Source of the DNA: Sporosarcina sp.
Lineage (GTDB): Bacteria > Bacillota > Bacilli > Bacillales_A > Planococcaceae
Assembly (NCBI GenBank): GCA_026169375.1
Contig: JAPFCR010000047.1
Span: forward strand, 22,815 to 86,814
Length of the DNA: 64,000 nt
Reading direction: 5' to 3'
Part shown: positions 9,458 through 17,819 of the stretch, piece by piece
Position numbering within the stretch: the stretch's first letter is position 1
How the letters are laid out: every line of letters begins with the position of its first letter
Notes under the pieces: generated by a model
Database searches by the model: none
The model's input: the letters and a program-made list of their open reading frames with translations, nothing else
Told to the model about the DNA's origin: nothing
Translations under genes and position numbers: made by a program

Positions 9458-9486
9458 AATTTACGTGAAAAAGTTGCCACTGTCAA
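9458..9486 (-). promoter_or_regulatory. Sigma-A promoter of the asl-femX-rac operon
   Basis: On the minus strand TTGACA and TAAATT are separated by exactly 17 bases, about 110 bases upstream of the ligase start. No other feature is seen in the 213-base gap to the YitT-family gene. Confidence 0.6.
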
Positions 9487-9558
9487 TTTTACAGGGTATT
9501 TCCTGGTCATTTCTAAGTCCATGAAAAATCTATCAGAACATTTTTTCTTGAGAAATGA

Positions 9559-10437
9559 TTATTCTACTTTCTTTATTTCATCACGATCAAATTGTGCTCT
9601 TGAAAAGCCACGGCCTAATATTTCGGATGCATTTACAAAAATGACGAAGGATTCTGGTTCTTCTTCTTGTAATAGTTTTTTAAAGTAAACAGCTTCTGCT
9701 TGTTCAACAACACATAAAATCATTGTTTTCTCGTCATTGGCATAACCGCCAACTGTTTTTACTTTCGTCAACCCACGATTCATTTCTTCTTTAATAATGG
9801 ATTGAATCTTTTCTTCTTTATCCGTAATAATTAATATTAACTTCGTTGGTGATGTTTGAAGTTGAACGAAGTCAATCACTTTACTCGTTACATAAATGGA
9901 CATTAATGCATATAAAGCTAGTTCAAAGTCAAAAACAAATGCAGATATTATAACGACAAAACCATCCACAAACAATTGAGAGAAACCGCTTGATAACCCT
10001 GTATACTTCTTAAGGATTTGAGCAAGCAATGTCGTTCCGCCTGTTGAGCCATTCCCTCTATACACAATACCTAATCCAACACCAAGTACAATACCACCAT
10101 AAATTGCGCTTAATAATGGATTATCTACAAAGATTGGCCACTCGGCTGTTAACCAAATAACGAATGGAACAAATAACGTTCCCACAAATGTTTTTGCTCC
10201 AAACTCTTTTCCGATAAAAATGACTCCTACAATTAACAGTGGAAGGTTGATCGCCCACTGAACGTAAGCAGGAGTAAATTGGAATAACTCATATAAAATA
10301 GTACTAATTCCAGAAACGCCACCTGCTGCCAGTCGTGCTGGTAAATAAAATATGTTATAAGCAAGTCCTACAAGTGCAGCACCGATAATAATTTGTATAT
10401 ATTCAAATGTAGTCGATTGTCTAAATGTCCGAAACAT
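9559..10437 (-). CDS. YitT family membrane protein (DUF161 plus DUF2179)
   Basis: A 292-aa protein with five to six membrane helices (FEYIQIIIGAALVGLAYNIF to LYALMSIYVTSKVID) followed by a soluble C-terminal DUF2179 domain (PTKLILIITDKEEKIQSIIKEE ... RGLTKVKTVGGY). Family hallmarks are ARLAAGGVSGI and YRGNGSTGGTT. The start at 10437 follows TAGGAGGG; an earlier in-frame ATG (10554) lies inside the terminator of the upstream gene. Members are abundant in Bacilli and their function is not established. The protein is similar to B. subtilis YvjA/YitT/YpjC-type paralogues. Confidence 0.85.
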   Translation of the reverse strand: MFRTFRQSTTFEYIQIIIGAALVGLAYNIFYLPARLAAGGVSGISTILYELFQFTPAYVQWAINLPLLIVGVIFIGKEFGAKTFVGTLFVPFVIWLTAEWPIFVDNPLLSAIYGGIVLGVGLGIVYRGNGSTGGTTLLAQILKKYTGLSSGFSQLFVDGFVVIISAFVFDFELALYALMSIYVTSKVIDFVQLQTSPTKLILIITDKEEKIQSIIKEEMNRGLTKVKTVGGYANDEKTMILCVVEQAEAVYFKKLLQEEEPESFVIFVNASEILGRGFSRAQFDRDEIKKVE

Positions 10438-10507
10438 GTTTCGAGTCCCTCCTAACCTCAGCTCACTCATTTTATCAAATCTAATCGCATTCGTCTTGAA
10501 AACACCA

Positions 10508-10557
10508 TAAAAAAGCATTGTTTCCAAAAGGTTTAAACGGCTTTTTGAAAACAATGC
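10508..10557 (-). terminator. Terminator of the 224-aa hypothetical gene
   Basis: On the minus strand a long hairpin (GCATTGTTTTC ... GGAAACAATGC, with an inner AAAAAG/CTTTT pairing) is followed by TTTTTTATGG. It overlaps the leader of the YitT-family gene, so that gene needs its own promoter within or after it. Confidence 0.85.
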
Positions 10558-10575
10558 GTTCTATTTAAAAGTAAT

Positions 10576-11250
10576 TTAAAAGTCTTCTTCATTCGTAATA
10601 TAAATTAACGTCCAGCTATCAGATTCAATTAACTCATCCGCTTTCATCCGTTCACCGTGACCTAAAATAATTTCATCGTCAATGACCGCAACAACCATTG
10701 CTTTAATTCCATTATCTAGGTTGATGTAAATATCACCGACTGAAGGCTTAATCGCAGCGTCTGCTTCCGCTTCTTTTTCAAGTTGTATATCAATAGCACG
10801 TTGTTCTTCCGTTATAAGTGATTCGTCTAAATAGCTAATTGGATTACTATTTTCATCAACTTTTGGAACCATTGTCATAAATTCTTTCGGCTTTACTGTA
10901 TTTAAAAGTGTCGTATATACTTTTTGGTCAATCACTTCTTGTACTTTTTCAAATTCGTTTAATGAGTAGTGATCTAAATGACCAGGATCTGGATGCGTAA
11001 TTAAAATATAACCATCCTCTAACGGTTCTGCACCTTTCTTTAATGTATACTTTGTCCCCATCAACATAAAGGAGTCTAAATTTTGAGGCCTGTGCAGTTT
11101 AATTTCATCCGCTCTACACGACACTTGTTCCATATCTTTGATACGATACAATAAGACTGGAAATCGTGAGAGTGGTCTAACAGAGTATACTTTGTGTAAT
11201 TCATTTTTATAATAGACAAATTGTCCTTTTCGAACTTGTAATAACTTCAT
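10576..11250 (-). CDS. Conserved hypothetical protein, soluble, two-part
   Basis: A 224-aa acidic soluble protein with a strong AGGAGGAG site. I do not recognise the family. The N-terminal 70 residues (KGQFVYYKNELHKVYSVRPL ... EIKLHRP) look like a small beta-barrel, perhaps KOW/SH3-like, and a similar element returns at the C-terminus (KPSVGDIYINLDNGIKAMVVAVIDDEIILGHGERMKADEL). A charged linker (EEQRAIDIQLEKEAEADAA) joins them. It is monocistronic, with its own terminator. No signal peptide or membrane segment is seen. Confidence 0.7.
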   Translation of the reverse strand: MKLLQVRKGQFVYYKNELHKVYSVRPLSRFPVLLYRIKDMEQVSCRADEIKLHRPQNLDSFMLMGTKYTLKKGAEPLEDGYILITHPDPGHLDHYSLNEFEKVQEVIDQKVYTTLLNTVKPKEFMTMVPKVDENSNPISYLDESLITEEQRAIDIQLEKEAEADAAIKPSVGDIYINLDNGIKAMVVAVIDDEIILGHGERMKADELIESDSWTLIYITNEEDF

Positions 11251-11455
11251 CTATTCTCCTCCTATGCTATGTTTGTCTTTCTTTTCCTCATCATTAATAT
11301 AACATTTTTTGTATAAAAATTCGAGATAACACTCTTTTGTAAACTCATGGAACCCTTTAAATAGTAACAGCTTTTTTTCTAATTACAAACAATATATTTT
11401 TCTGATTTTACACCAGATCTATTCATGCATTTTCATCACTTTTTAAGTAAACCTC

Positions 11456-12121
11456 TTACCATAAATTCCAAGGGTATTCATTTGGAGTAGGGGATTGAAT
11501 ACTTATAGTTTCTTTCGTTGTTGGATGAGGGAATTCTAATAAGTGTGCCCATAATGCAATTTGTTGTCCTTTTTTATTTTGCTTTCCATACTTCTGATCG
11601 CCGAATAGTGGAAGCCCGATTTCAGAAAGTTGCACACGAATTTGATGAGAGCGTCCCGTATGAAGTTTAACAGATACTAAGCTCAAATGATCTTTTGTAC
11701 TTAACACTTCATAGTCTAGAACGGCTTTCTTCCCTCTTTTGTCATTCGCTGCAACTGTATGCACAATATTTTTTCTCGAATCTTTGTATAAATAATGTTC
11801 GAGCTTTGCTTGGTCTCTTTTTGGGGTTCCTCTCACAACAGCAAGATATTTTCGCGTCAATTCATTTTTTCGAATGACGTTTGATAAGCGTGAAGCGGCT
11901 TTTGATGTCTTAGCAAATACCATCACACCACCAACTGGACGATCTAAACGGTGAACAAGGGCTAAATAAACATTCCCAGGCTTATTATACCGAACTTTAA
12001 TATCTTCCTTTAAAATTGTTAATAAATCCTTATCTCGGCTGGCATCCTCCTGTACCGGGATGTTCACTGGTTTTTCAACGACAAGCAAATGATTGTCTTC
12101 GTATAATATTGTAATGTTCAT
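11456..12121 (-). CDS. RluA-family RNA pseudouridine synthase
   Basis: A 221-aa pseudouridine synthase of the RluA/RluD family. The catalytic motif LVHRLDRPVGGVMVFAKTS carries the essential aspartate (HRLDR), and RSHQIRVQLSEIGLPLFGD is the second conserved block. There is no N-terminal S4 domain, so it resembles the short YhcT/YjbO-type proteins rather than RluB or full RluD. It isomerises uridine in rRNA or tRNA; the target position cannot be told. AGAAGGAG lies 11 bases before the ATG. Confidence 0.88.
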   Translation of the reverse strand: MNITILYEDNHLLVVEKPVNIPVQEDASRDKDLLTILKEDIKVRYNKPGNVYLALVHRLDRPVGGVMVFAKTSKAASRLSNVIRKNELTRKYLAVVRGTPKRDQAKLEHYLYKDSRKNIVHTVAANDKRGKKAVLDYEVLSTKDHLSLVSVKLHTGRSHQIRVQLSEIGLPLFGDQKYGKQNKKGQQIALWAHLLEFPHPTTKETISIQSPTPNEYPWNLW

Positions 12122-12442
12122 CTGAATTGATACTCCTTCTTCTAATCGATAACCTCTTTTCTTTCATTATAATACAGTTTACCTGTTGTGGAAACTTCTT
12201 CTATTTACTTAATCGTTTAAACATGTTTTTAAGCTCTCGTTTTATCGATTCCCTATTTTTAACTTTATAATCATCTTTCTCTTAATGAACGATGTGTACC
12301 TATGACATTTTTTCTTTTCATTACTTCTACATCAAAATTATTCTAGCCAACAGACATATTGTTGAAGACTTTTATATCCGTCGCTTAACTTAACAATTTA
12401 ACAACAAAAGGACAGAAATTGAATTCGGGGGTTTTCATAGAT
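12122..12442. other. AT-rich intergenic stretch without recognisable gene
   Basis: About 320 bases between the pseudouridine synthase start and the spoVR terminator. It is rich in T/A with stop codons in all frames. I see no ORF, riboswitch or repeat; it presumably holds the promoter of the synthase gene. Confidence 0.6.
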
Positions 12443-12473
12443 AAAAGCGTTAGCCCATTTCTCGCCAACGCTT
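12443..12473 (-). terminator. Probable terminator after spoVR
   Basis: On the minus strand AAGCGTTGGC pairs with GCTAACGCTT (one mismatch) and is followed by TTTTAT, just after the spoVR stop codon. The T-run is short. Confidence 0.6.
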
Positions 12474-12480
12474 CATGTTT

Positions 12481-13869
12481 TCACCCTAAATAATACTTCG
12501 ATACTTTATTACCATCATAAGAGTAGACGATTTCACGTCCTTTACTTATCGTTTCTAAATGAACGATACGTCCCCATAATTGATAAATATATGGAAGTAC
12601 ACTTTCTAAATAAGGGACATCGAGTTCTGTCTCTTCATATTGATGGACTAAATATAATTCACCATTCAATAAATAATCTCCATTTTCAACGACGATATAC
12701 GGGAATCCGCCGTTCACTCGCATCGCAATGAGTTGTTCCCTAACACTTTCATAATCCTTCGTCGTAATCCGGTAATCATTACTCTCTTTTTGAAATAAAT
12801 AAAGATCTTCCTGTTGGACAAGTTCTTTCGTTAAATAATTACGAATAAAAGATGTATCTGACTCGACTTCTCTCACTTCGAAAATTTTATCTCTTCCTGA
12901 ATTCGGTACAATCCCATTTCTCTTCATTTCTTCAGTCGGATTATTATATCGCTTTTCGATGTCTTCAAATATTTTTACACCTAAATAATAAGGATTGATG
13001 GATGTTTTGGATGGCTGTAAGACGTTTGCATTTAATTTAGCGAATTCAATTGAGTCGGCTGTTGTTAAATCCATTTCTCTTAAAATTCTTTGGTGCCAGA
13101 AAGAAGCCCAGCCTTCATTCATAATTTTCGTTTCGAGTTGTGGCCAAAAATAAAGCATTTCTTCACGCATCATCGTTAAAATATCTCGTTGCCAGTCTTC
13201 AAGATAAGGACTATGCTGCTCGATAAATGCTAATAAATCTTTTTCTGGGGTCTCCGGGAATCTTCTTGTTTTCTTCTTTGGTCTTTGCTTTGGCTTCCTG
13301 TTATCCAATGCCCATAAATCATCATATTCAGTTTTTCGCTGCTCGACTTCTTCAGTAACTGTTTCTTTTTTAGTAACTAAAGATGGATCAACATGCTCCT
13401 GAATAGCGAGAACAGCATCTAAAAAAGACTCAACCTCATCCTTGCCATATTCCATCTCATACGCTGCAATTCGCTCTGCCGTCGCCGCCATGCTTTCAAC
13501 CATATCTTTTCGTGTATTCATAAAACGCATATTATTTTTGAAGAAATCACAATGCGCTAAGACATGTGCAATAATAAGCTTATTTTGTATTAACCCGTTC
13601 GTATCTAATAAAAAAGCATAGCAAGGATTCGAATTGATCACTAGCTCATAAATTTTACTTAAACCAAAGTCATATTGAAGCTTCATTTTATGAAATTGTT
13701 TGCCAAAACTCCAATGTGTAAAACGAGTTGGCATGCCATACGCACCGAACGTGTAAATAATATCAGCTGGACAGATTTCATAACGCATCGGATAAAAATC
13801 TAATCCAAATCCCGTAGCAATTTCTGTAATTTCATCAATCGCATGTTGCAGCTCTTTTAAGTTAGACAA
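12481..13869 (-). CDS. spoVR: SpoVR family protein (spore cortex-related)
   Basis: A 462-aa soluble protein of the SpoVR family (B. subtilis SpoVR 468 aa, E. coli YcgB). Recognisable blocks are [21 protein letters not shown] [23 protein letters not shown] and [17 protein letters not shown]. Then come the central [23 protein letters not shown] and the C-terminal [17 protein letters not shown]. It takes part in spore cortex formation in B. subtilis. It is the third gene of prkA-yhbH-spoVR, 17 bases after yhbH. The same three families are linked (YeaG-YeaH-YcgB) in enterobacteria, so they probably act together under PrkA kinase control. A proline/lysine-rich stretch near residue 200 ([19 protein letters not shown]) is an interdomain linker. 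Confidence 0.95.
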   Translation of the reverse strand: MSNLKELQHAIDEITEIATGFGLDFYPMRYEICPADIIYTFGAYGMPTRFTHWSFGKQFHKMKLQYDFGLSKIYELVINSNPCYAFLLDTNGLIQNKLIIAHVLAHCDFFKNNMRFMNTRKDMVESMAATAERIAAYEMEYGKDEVESFLDAVLAIQEHVDPSLVTKKETVTEEVEQRKTEYDDLWALDNRKPKQRPKKKTRRFPETPEKDLLAFIEQHSPYLEDWQRDILTMMREEMLYFWPQLETKIMNEGWASFWHQRILREMDLTTADSIEFAKLNANVLQPSKTSINPYYLGVKIFEDIEKRYNNPTEEMKRNGIVPNSGRDKIFEVREVESDTSFIRNYLTKELVQQEDLYLFQKESNDYRITTKDYESVREQLIAMRVNGGFPYIVVENGDYLLNGELYLVHQYEETELDVPYLESVLPYIYQLWGRIVHLETISKGREIVYSYDGNKVSKYYLG

Positions 13870-13886
13870 ACTTCTCCTCCTTCCCT

Positions 13887-15047
13887 TTACACTTCCTGAG
13901 CGGACCTGAAAAAACTTTTCAACGCATCATACACATTCCCTTTTTCTTTCAGGACATAATATCGAAACTTTGGATCCTCGATTTTCTTATACGTATTCAT
14001 CAGCGTAGAATAACGACTGTATGCATTCACTTCACCATAGCCAAACATATTCGAAACGGACATAATCTCATGAACCAACTCTGTACAGAGCGCATTATCT
14101 GAAGATATATTTTCCCCGTCTGAGAAGTGAAAAGGATAAATATTATAACGGGCTGGATCGTATTTTTTGTTAATCAGTTCCAACGCTTTCAAATAGGCAG
14201 AAGAGCATCTCGTACCGCCACTCTCTCCTTTATGAAAGAAATCATGTTCCGACACAACTTTTGCTTCTGTATGGTGGGCAATAAACTCAATTTCAACTGT
14301 TGTATATTTAGAACGTAAAAACTTCGTCATCCAGAAGAAGAAGCTTCTTGCAATATACTTCTCAAAATTCCCCATCGAACCGCTCGTGTCCATCATTGCA
14401 AGAACAACTGCTTTTGATTCTGGTTTTGTCACATCTTCCCAGGTTTTAAAACGCAAATCATCTTGGTGAATCGGTGCAATTGTTGCCTTTCCTGTCAAAG
14501 CATTTCTTTTAATCGCCGATAAAATCGTTTGTTTTTTATCGATATTGCCGATTAAGCCTTGTTTTCGAATATCCGTAAACGCGACATCCGTTTGAACAAT
14601 TTCAGCCTGCTCTTTACGGCTTAGGTTCGGCAATTCAAGTTCTTTAAACAAAGCTTTCTCAATTTCCGCCAACGAAATTTCCGCTTCGTAATAATCTTCT
14701 CCCGGATCTTCTCCAGGTTTACTTCCTTTTCCGGCACCGCCTTGCCCTTTCGCATCCCCTTGTGCCACGACATCGCCGACTTCACTATCCCCGTCGCCTT
14801 GTCCGACATGCGTTGAATCTTCTCGGTTATACCGAATTTTATATTCATCTAAAGAACGAATTGGAATTTTAACAATATCTTTTCCGTCAGACAAAATAAT
14901 ACTCTCTTCGCTAATTAAATCAGGCAAGTTTTTCTGAATGGCATCTTGGACTTTATCTATATGTCTTTGTTGATCTTGATAGCCTTTTCGATGAAGTGAC
15001 CAATTTTCTTGTGAAACAATAAACGAATTATTTTCTTTTCCCTTCAA
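13887..15047 (-). CDS. yhbH: YhbH-family sporulation protein with VWA-like metal site (YeaH/DUF444)
   Basis: A 386-aa protein very close to B. subtilis YhbH, starting [19 protein letters not shown]. The glycine/aspartate-rich region [17 protein letters not shown] is followed by the DUF444 core. [17 protein letters not shown] contains a DxSGS metal-ion-dependent adhesion-like motif of von Willebrand A domains. The start is a TTG with AGGGAT 7 bases before. It lies between prkA and spoVR and is made in the mother cell in B. subtilis. It is probably a partner or substrate of the PrkA kinase; no enzymatic role is known. A strong hairpin without U-tract lies between prkA and this gene. Confidence 0.95.
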   Translation of the reverse strand: MKGKENNSFIVSQENWSLHRKGYQDQQRHIDKVQDAIQKNLPDLISEESIILSDGKDIVKIPIRSLDEYKIRYNREDSTHVGQGDGDSEVGDVVAQGDAKGQGGAGKGSKPGEDPGEDYYEAEISLAEIEKALFKELELPNLSRKEQAEIVQTDVAFTDIRKQGLIGNIDKKQTILSAIKRNALTGKATIAPIHQDDLRFKTWEDVTKPESKAVVLAMMDTSGSMGNFEKYIARSFFFWMTKFLRSKYTTVEIEFIAHHTEAKVVSEHDFFHKGESGGTRCSSAYLKALELINKKYDPARYNIYPFHFSDGENISSDNALCTELVHEIMSVSNMFGYGEVNAYSRYSTLMNTYKKIEDPKFRYYVLKEKGNVYDALKSFFRSAQEV

Positions 15048-15076
15048 CGCTATCCCTACTTTAGTTGTCTTTTTTT

Positions 15077-15111
15077 GATAAGCCTAACAGTGATTCACTG
15101 TTAGGCTTATC
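15077..15111 (-). repeat. Perfect 16-bp inverted repeat in the prkA-yhbH intercistronic region
   Basis: GATAAGCCTAACAGTG, a 3-base loop, then the exact complement. On the transcribed (minus) strand it is followed by seven A, not U, so it is not a normal intrinsic terminator. It stands about 30 bases before the TTG start of yhbH. Confidence 0.8.
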
Positions 15112-15121
15112 ACGTCATCCA

Positions 15122-17017
15122 TTACCGGTTTAATAAACTTCCAACATATCGCAGCAACTCATTGGCTGAAGTTGAGTTATATCCATATTCATCGATTAAA
15201 CGCGCCACAACTTCATTAATTTTCTTCAGCTGCGTTTCATCTGGCATGGCTGAAGATGTTGTAATTTTCACGACGTCTTTTAAATCCGCAAACAACTTCT
15301 TTTGAATTGCTTCCTGTAGACGGTCATGAGAGCGATAGTCAAACTTCTTCCCTTTTCGCGCATAAGCAGAAATTCGAATGAGAATCTCTTCACGAAATGA
15401 TCTTTTCGCATTTTCAGAAATGCCAATTTGCTCTTCTATCGAACGCATTAGCTTTTCGTCTGGATTCAGTTCTTCATCGGTTAATGGGTCGCGAATTTTA
15501 TGTTTATTGCAAAAAGCTTCTACATTATCAAGATAATTATCTAATAATGATTTAGCAGATTCTTCGTATGAATACACAAACGCTTTCTGCACTTCTTTTT
15601 TCGCAATGTCATCAAATTCGCGTCTCGCAATGGCAATATAATTCATATACTTCGCTTTATCTTCTTTAGAGATCGAGGCATGTTGATCTAATCCATCTTT
15701 AATTGCGCGTAATACGTCTAGCGCGTTGATCGTCGGAACTTCTTTGCGAATAATTGCAGAAGAAATTCGGTTAATGACATACCTCGGGTCGATCCCGTCC
15801 ATACCTTCATTTGGAAATTCTTTCTTCAATTCATCGACACTAATTTGGTTAACGCCCTCTACGTTTTCCCCGTCATACATACGCATTTTTTTGACAAGAT
15901 CGATGCCTTGTTTTTTCGATTCGGATAACCTTGTTAACACAGAAAATATAGCCGCAACTCGTAAAGCATGTGGCGCAATATGCACATGACCCATATCACT
16001 TTCTTGAATCATTTTTTCATAAATGCGTTCCTCTTCACTCACTTTTAAATTGTAGGGAATTGGCATCACTATGATTCTTGAGTGGAGCGCTTCGTTCTTC
16101 TTATTGGCAATAAATGAACGATATTCGGTCTCATTCGTATGGGCAATAATGAGTTCATCCGCGGAAATTAATGCAAATCTTCCCGCTTTAAAATTCCCTT
16201 CTTGTGTAAGTGATAGGAGATGCCATAAAAACTTTTCATCTAATTTCAAAATCTCTTGAAACTCCATAATCCCACGATTTGCTTTATTAAATTCTCCATC
16301 AAAACGATACGCACGTGGATCTGACTCTGATCCGTATTCCGCAATCGTTGAAAAGTCAATGCTCCCTGTCAAATCGGCGATATCTTGTGACTTCGGGTCT
16401 GACGGTGTAAATGTTCCGATGCCAACTCGCTTATCTTCCGAAAAGAAAACCCGCTCAATCATGACATCTTCTACCCGTCCACCATATTCCTGTTCAAGAC
16501 GCATCGTATTAAGCGGTGATAAACTTCCTTCGATTCGAATCCCGTACTTATTAAAGAAGTCTTCTCTTAAATGAGTAGGAATAAGATGCAATGGATCTTC
16601 ATGCATTGGACATCCCTTAATCGCGTAAACTGCGCCTTCGTCTGTTTTCGAATACTCTTCTAAGCCACGTTTTAACAATGTGGCAATCGTCGACTTTCCC
16701 CCACTCACAGGCCCCATTAACAATAAAATTCGTTTCCTGACATCTAATCTTTTTGCAGCTGGATGAAAATACTCTTCTACTAATTTCTCGATAGATTGTT
16801 CTAAACCAAAGATTTCATCATTGAAAAAATGATACGTCTTCTCTCCGTTCTTTTCTGTAATCCCGGCTTGTTTAATCATATGATAAACGCGAGAATGTGA
16901 CGTTTGTGCAACTTCTTTTCTTTCTTTAATAATCTCCAAGTATTCTGCAAAAGTACCTTCCCATTTCAAACGGCCTTCTTCTTCACGTAAACGTTTCACT
17001 TCATTTAAAATATCCAT
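15122..17017 (-). CDS. prkA: PrkA serine protein kinase
   Basis: A 631-aa protein (B. subtilis PrkA 631 aa) with an AAA-type nucleotide-binding core. The Walker A is GPVSGGKST at residues 102-110, and further blocks are ISADELIIAHTNETEYRSF and the C-terminal PrkA kinase domain ending STSANELLRYVGSL. It is active in sporulating cells in B. subtilis (sigma-E regulon) and influences sporulation; E. coli YeaG is the counterpart. GGAGGGGAT precedes the ATG. It is the first gene of prkA-yhbH-spoVR, and a sigma-E-like promoter lies upstream. Confidence 0.96.
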   Translation of the reverse strand: MDILNEVKRLREEEGRLKWEGTFAEYLEIIKERKEVAQTSHSRVYHMIKQAGITEKNGEKTYHFFNDEIFGLEQSIEKLVEEYFHPAAKRLDVRKRILLLMGPVSGGKSTIATLLKRGLEEYSKTDEGAVYAIKGCPMHEDPLHLIPTHLREDFFNKYGIRIEGSLSPLNTMRLEQEYGGRVEDVMIERVFFSEDKRVGIGTFTPSDPKSQDIADLTGSIDFSTIAEYGSESDPRAYRFDGEFNKANRGIMEFQEILKLDEKFLWHLLSLTQEGNFKAGRFALISADELIIAHTNETEYRSFIANKKNEALHSRIIVMPIPYNLKVSEEERIYEKMIQESDMGHVHIAPHALRVAAIFSVLTRLSESKKQGIDLVKKMRMYDGENVEGVNQISVDELKKEFPNEGMDGIDPRYVINRISSAIIRKEVPTINALDVLRAIKDGLDQHASISKEDKAKYMNYIAIARREFDDIAKKEVQKAFVYSYEESAKSLLDNYLDNVEAFCNKHKIRDPLTDEELNPDEKLMRSIEEQIGISENAKRSFREEILIRISAYARKGKKFDYRSHDRLQEAIQKKLFADLKDVVKITTSSAMPDETQLKKINEVVARLIDEYGYNSTSANELLRYVGSLLNR

Positions 17018-17049
17018 CTAATCCCCTCCAATTAGGGCCAGGTTTCTAC

Positions 17050-17078
17050 ATCGTATGCCGCACGACATAATATCATGC
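17050..17078 (-). promoter_or_regulatory. Possible sigma-E promoter of prkA-yhbH-spoVR
   Basis: On the minus strand CATACGAT matches the sigma-E -10 consensus (CATACAAT-like), and GCATGAT lies 14 bases before it as a partial -35 (consensus KMATATT). Sigma-E control fits what is known of prkA in B. subtilis. Confidence 0.5.
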
Positions 17079-17126
17079 AAAGGATTTTTCATTTGGCTGT
17101 GAAGTCATCTTCATTTTTCCGTACTT

Positions 17127-17172
17127 AAAAAGCGTATCCATGTATTGACTATCAATCATGGATACGCTTTTT
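17127..17172. terminator. Bidirectional-looking terminator after the methyltransferase gene
   Basis: AAAAAGCGTATCCATG / CATGGATACGCTTTTT, a perfect 16-bp stem with terminal T-runs on both strands. It closes the jet-methyltransferase operon. Confidence 0.9.
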
Positions 17173-17187
17173 ATCTATGTGCTGGTT

Positions 17188-17796
17188 TCATGTCATATAA
17201 CGGTAAATTGAAAACTTTTCTCTCCTATTAATTTTCGAGAGACGAGGGATATTCACTTCTTCCCATAAACGAAAAGGTGTTTTCGTCTCAAGAAACTCGA
17301 TATATTCTTCTGCTGGATAATATAAAATCACATCGACTGTGCGTGGATTTTCTTCCACGGAACGAAGAATATTATGAATGACTTTTGTGAAAATCTCGAG
17401 GGAGAACGGATTAAATAAAAAGAAAGTCGCTTCTTCTTTTTCGATTTGATAACGTTCTGCAAATTCATGTTCAATTCGAATTGGCGTCTTATTCCTCTTT
17501 TTATATTGTATATAAGAAGCTTCATTCGAAAGCGCTTCTCGGTATAATTGGTCATTCATCTCTACGCCAACGACCGGAACGTGAAAATAATGATGGACAT
17601 AAAATAGTAAGCGTCCTTTTCCGCATCCAAAATCAACAAACGTACTTTTTTGATCTACTTCATATATATTAAATAACTCATCTAACATCCAATAAGAGGT
17701 CGCTTCATAGTGGTGATAATGTGCAGATTGCGTTGCACGCTCACCGACATTCCGTGTATGTATTCGGAGTAAACGATCTCGTTCTTTTTCATTCAT
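17188..17796 (-). CDS. Class I SAM-dependent methyltransferase, last gene of the Wadjet-type operon
   Basis: A 202-aa methyltransferase. The SAM-binding loop is FVDFGCGKGRLLFYVHHY (motif I), the acidic ribose ligand VVGVEMNDQL, and motif IV-like FFLFNPFS. The NPFS motif has no N-terminal Asp/Ser as in NPPY DNA adenine methylases, so a DNA target is not supported. AAGAGGA sits 7 bases before the ATG at 17796. Only 23 bases separate it from jetC, with no terminator between, so it is probably co-transcribed with jetDABC. Substrate unknown. A role in the defence system (marking self, or modifying a Jet subunit) is a guess; it may simply be a neighbouring gene. Confidence 0.8.
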   Translation of the reverse strand: MNEKERDRLLRIHTRNVGERATQSAHYHHYEATSYWMLDELFNIYEVDQKSTFVDFGCGKGRLLFYVHHYFHVPVVGVEMNDQLYREALSNEASYIQYKKRNKTPIRIEHEFAERYQIEKEEATFFLFNPFSLEIFTKVIHNILRSVEENPRTVDVILYYPAEEYIEFLETKTPFRLWEEVNIPRLSKINRREKFSIYRYMT

Positions 17797-17819
17797 TGAC
17801 ATTCCTCTTTTTAATTTTA

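Noticed and set aside
10438..10554. Longer start of the YitT-family protein
   Set aside because: It would begin inside the terminator hairpin at 10508-10557; AGGAGGG precedes the ATG at 10437.
14621..14848. Minus-strand 75-codon frame inside yhbH
   Set aside because: It is an alternate-frame shadow of a strongly conserved gene, with low-complexity composition.
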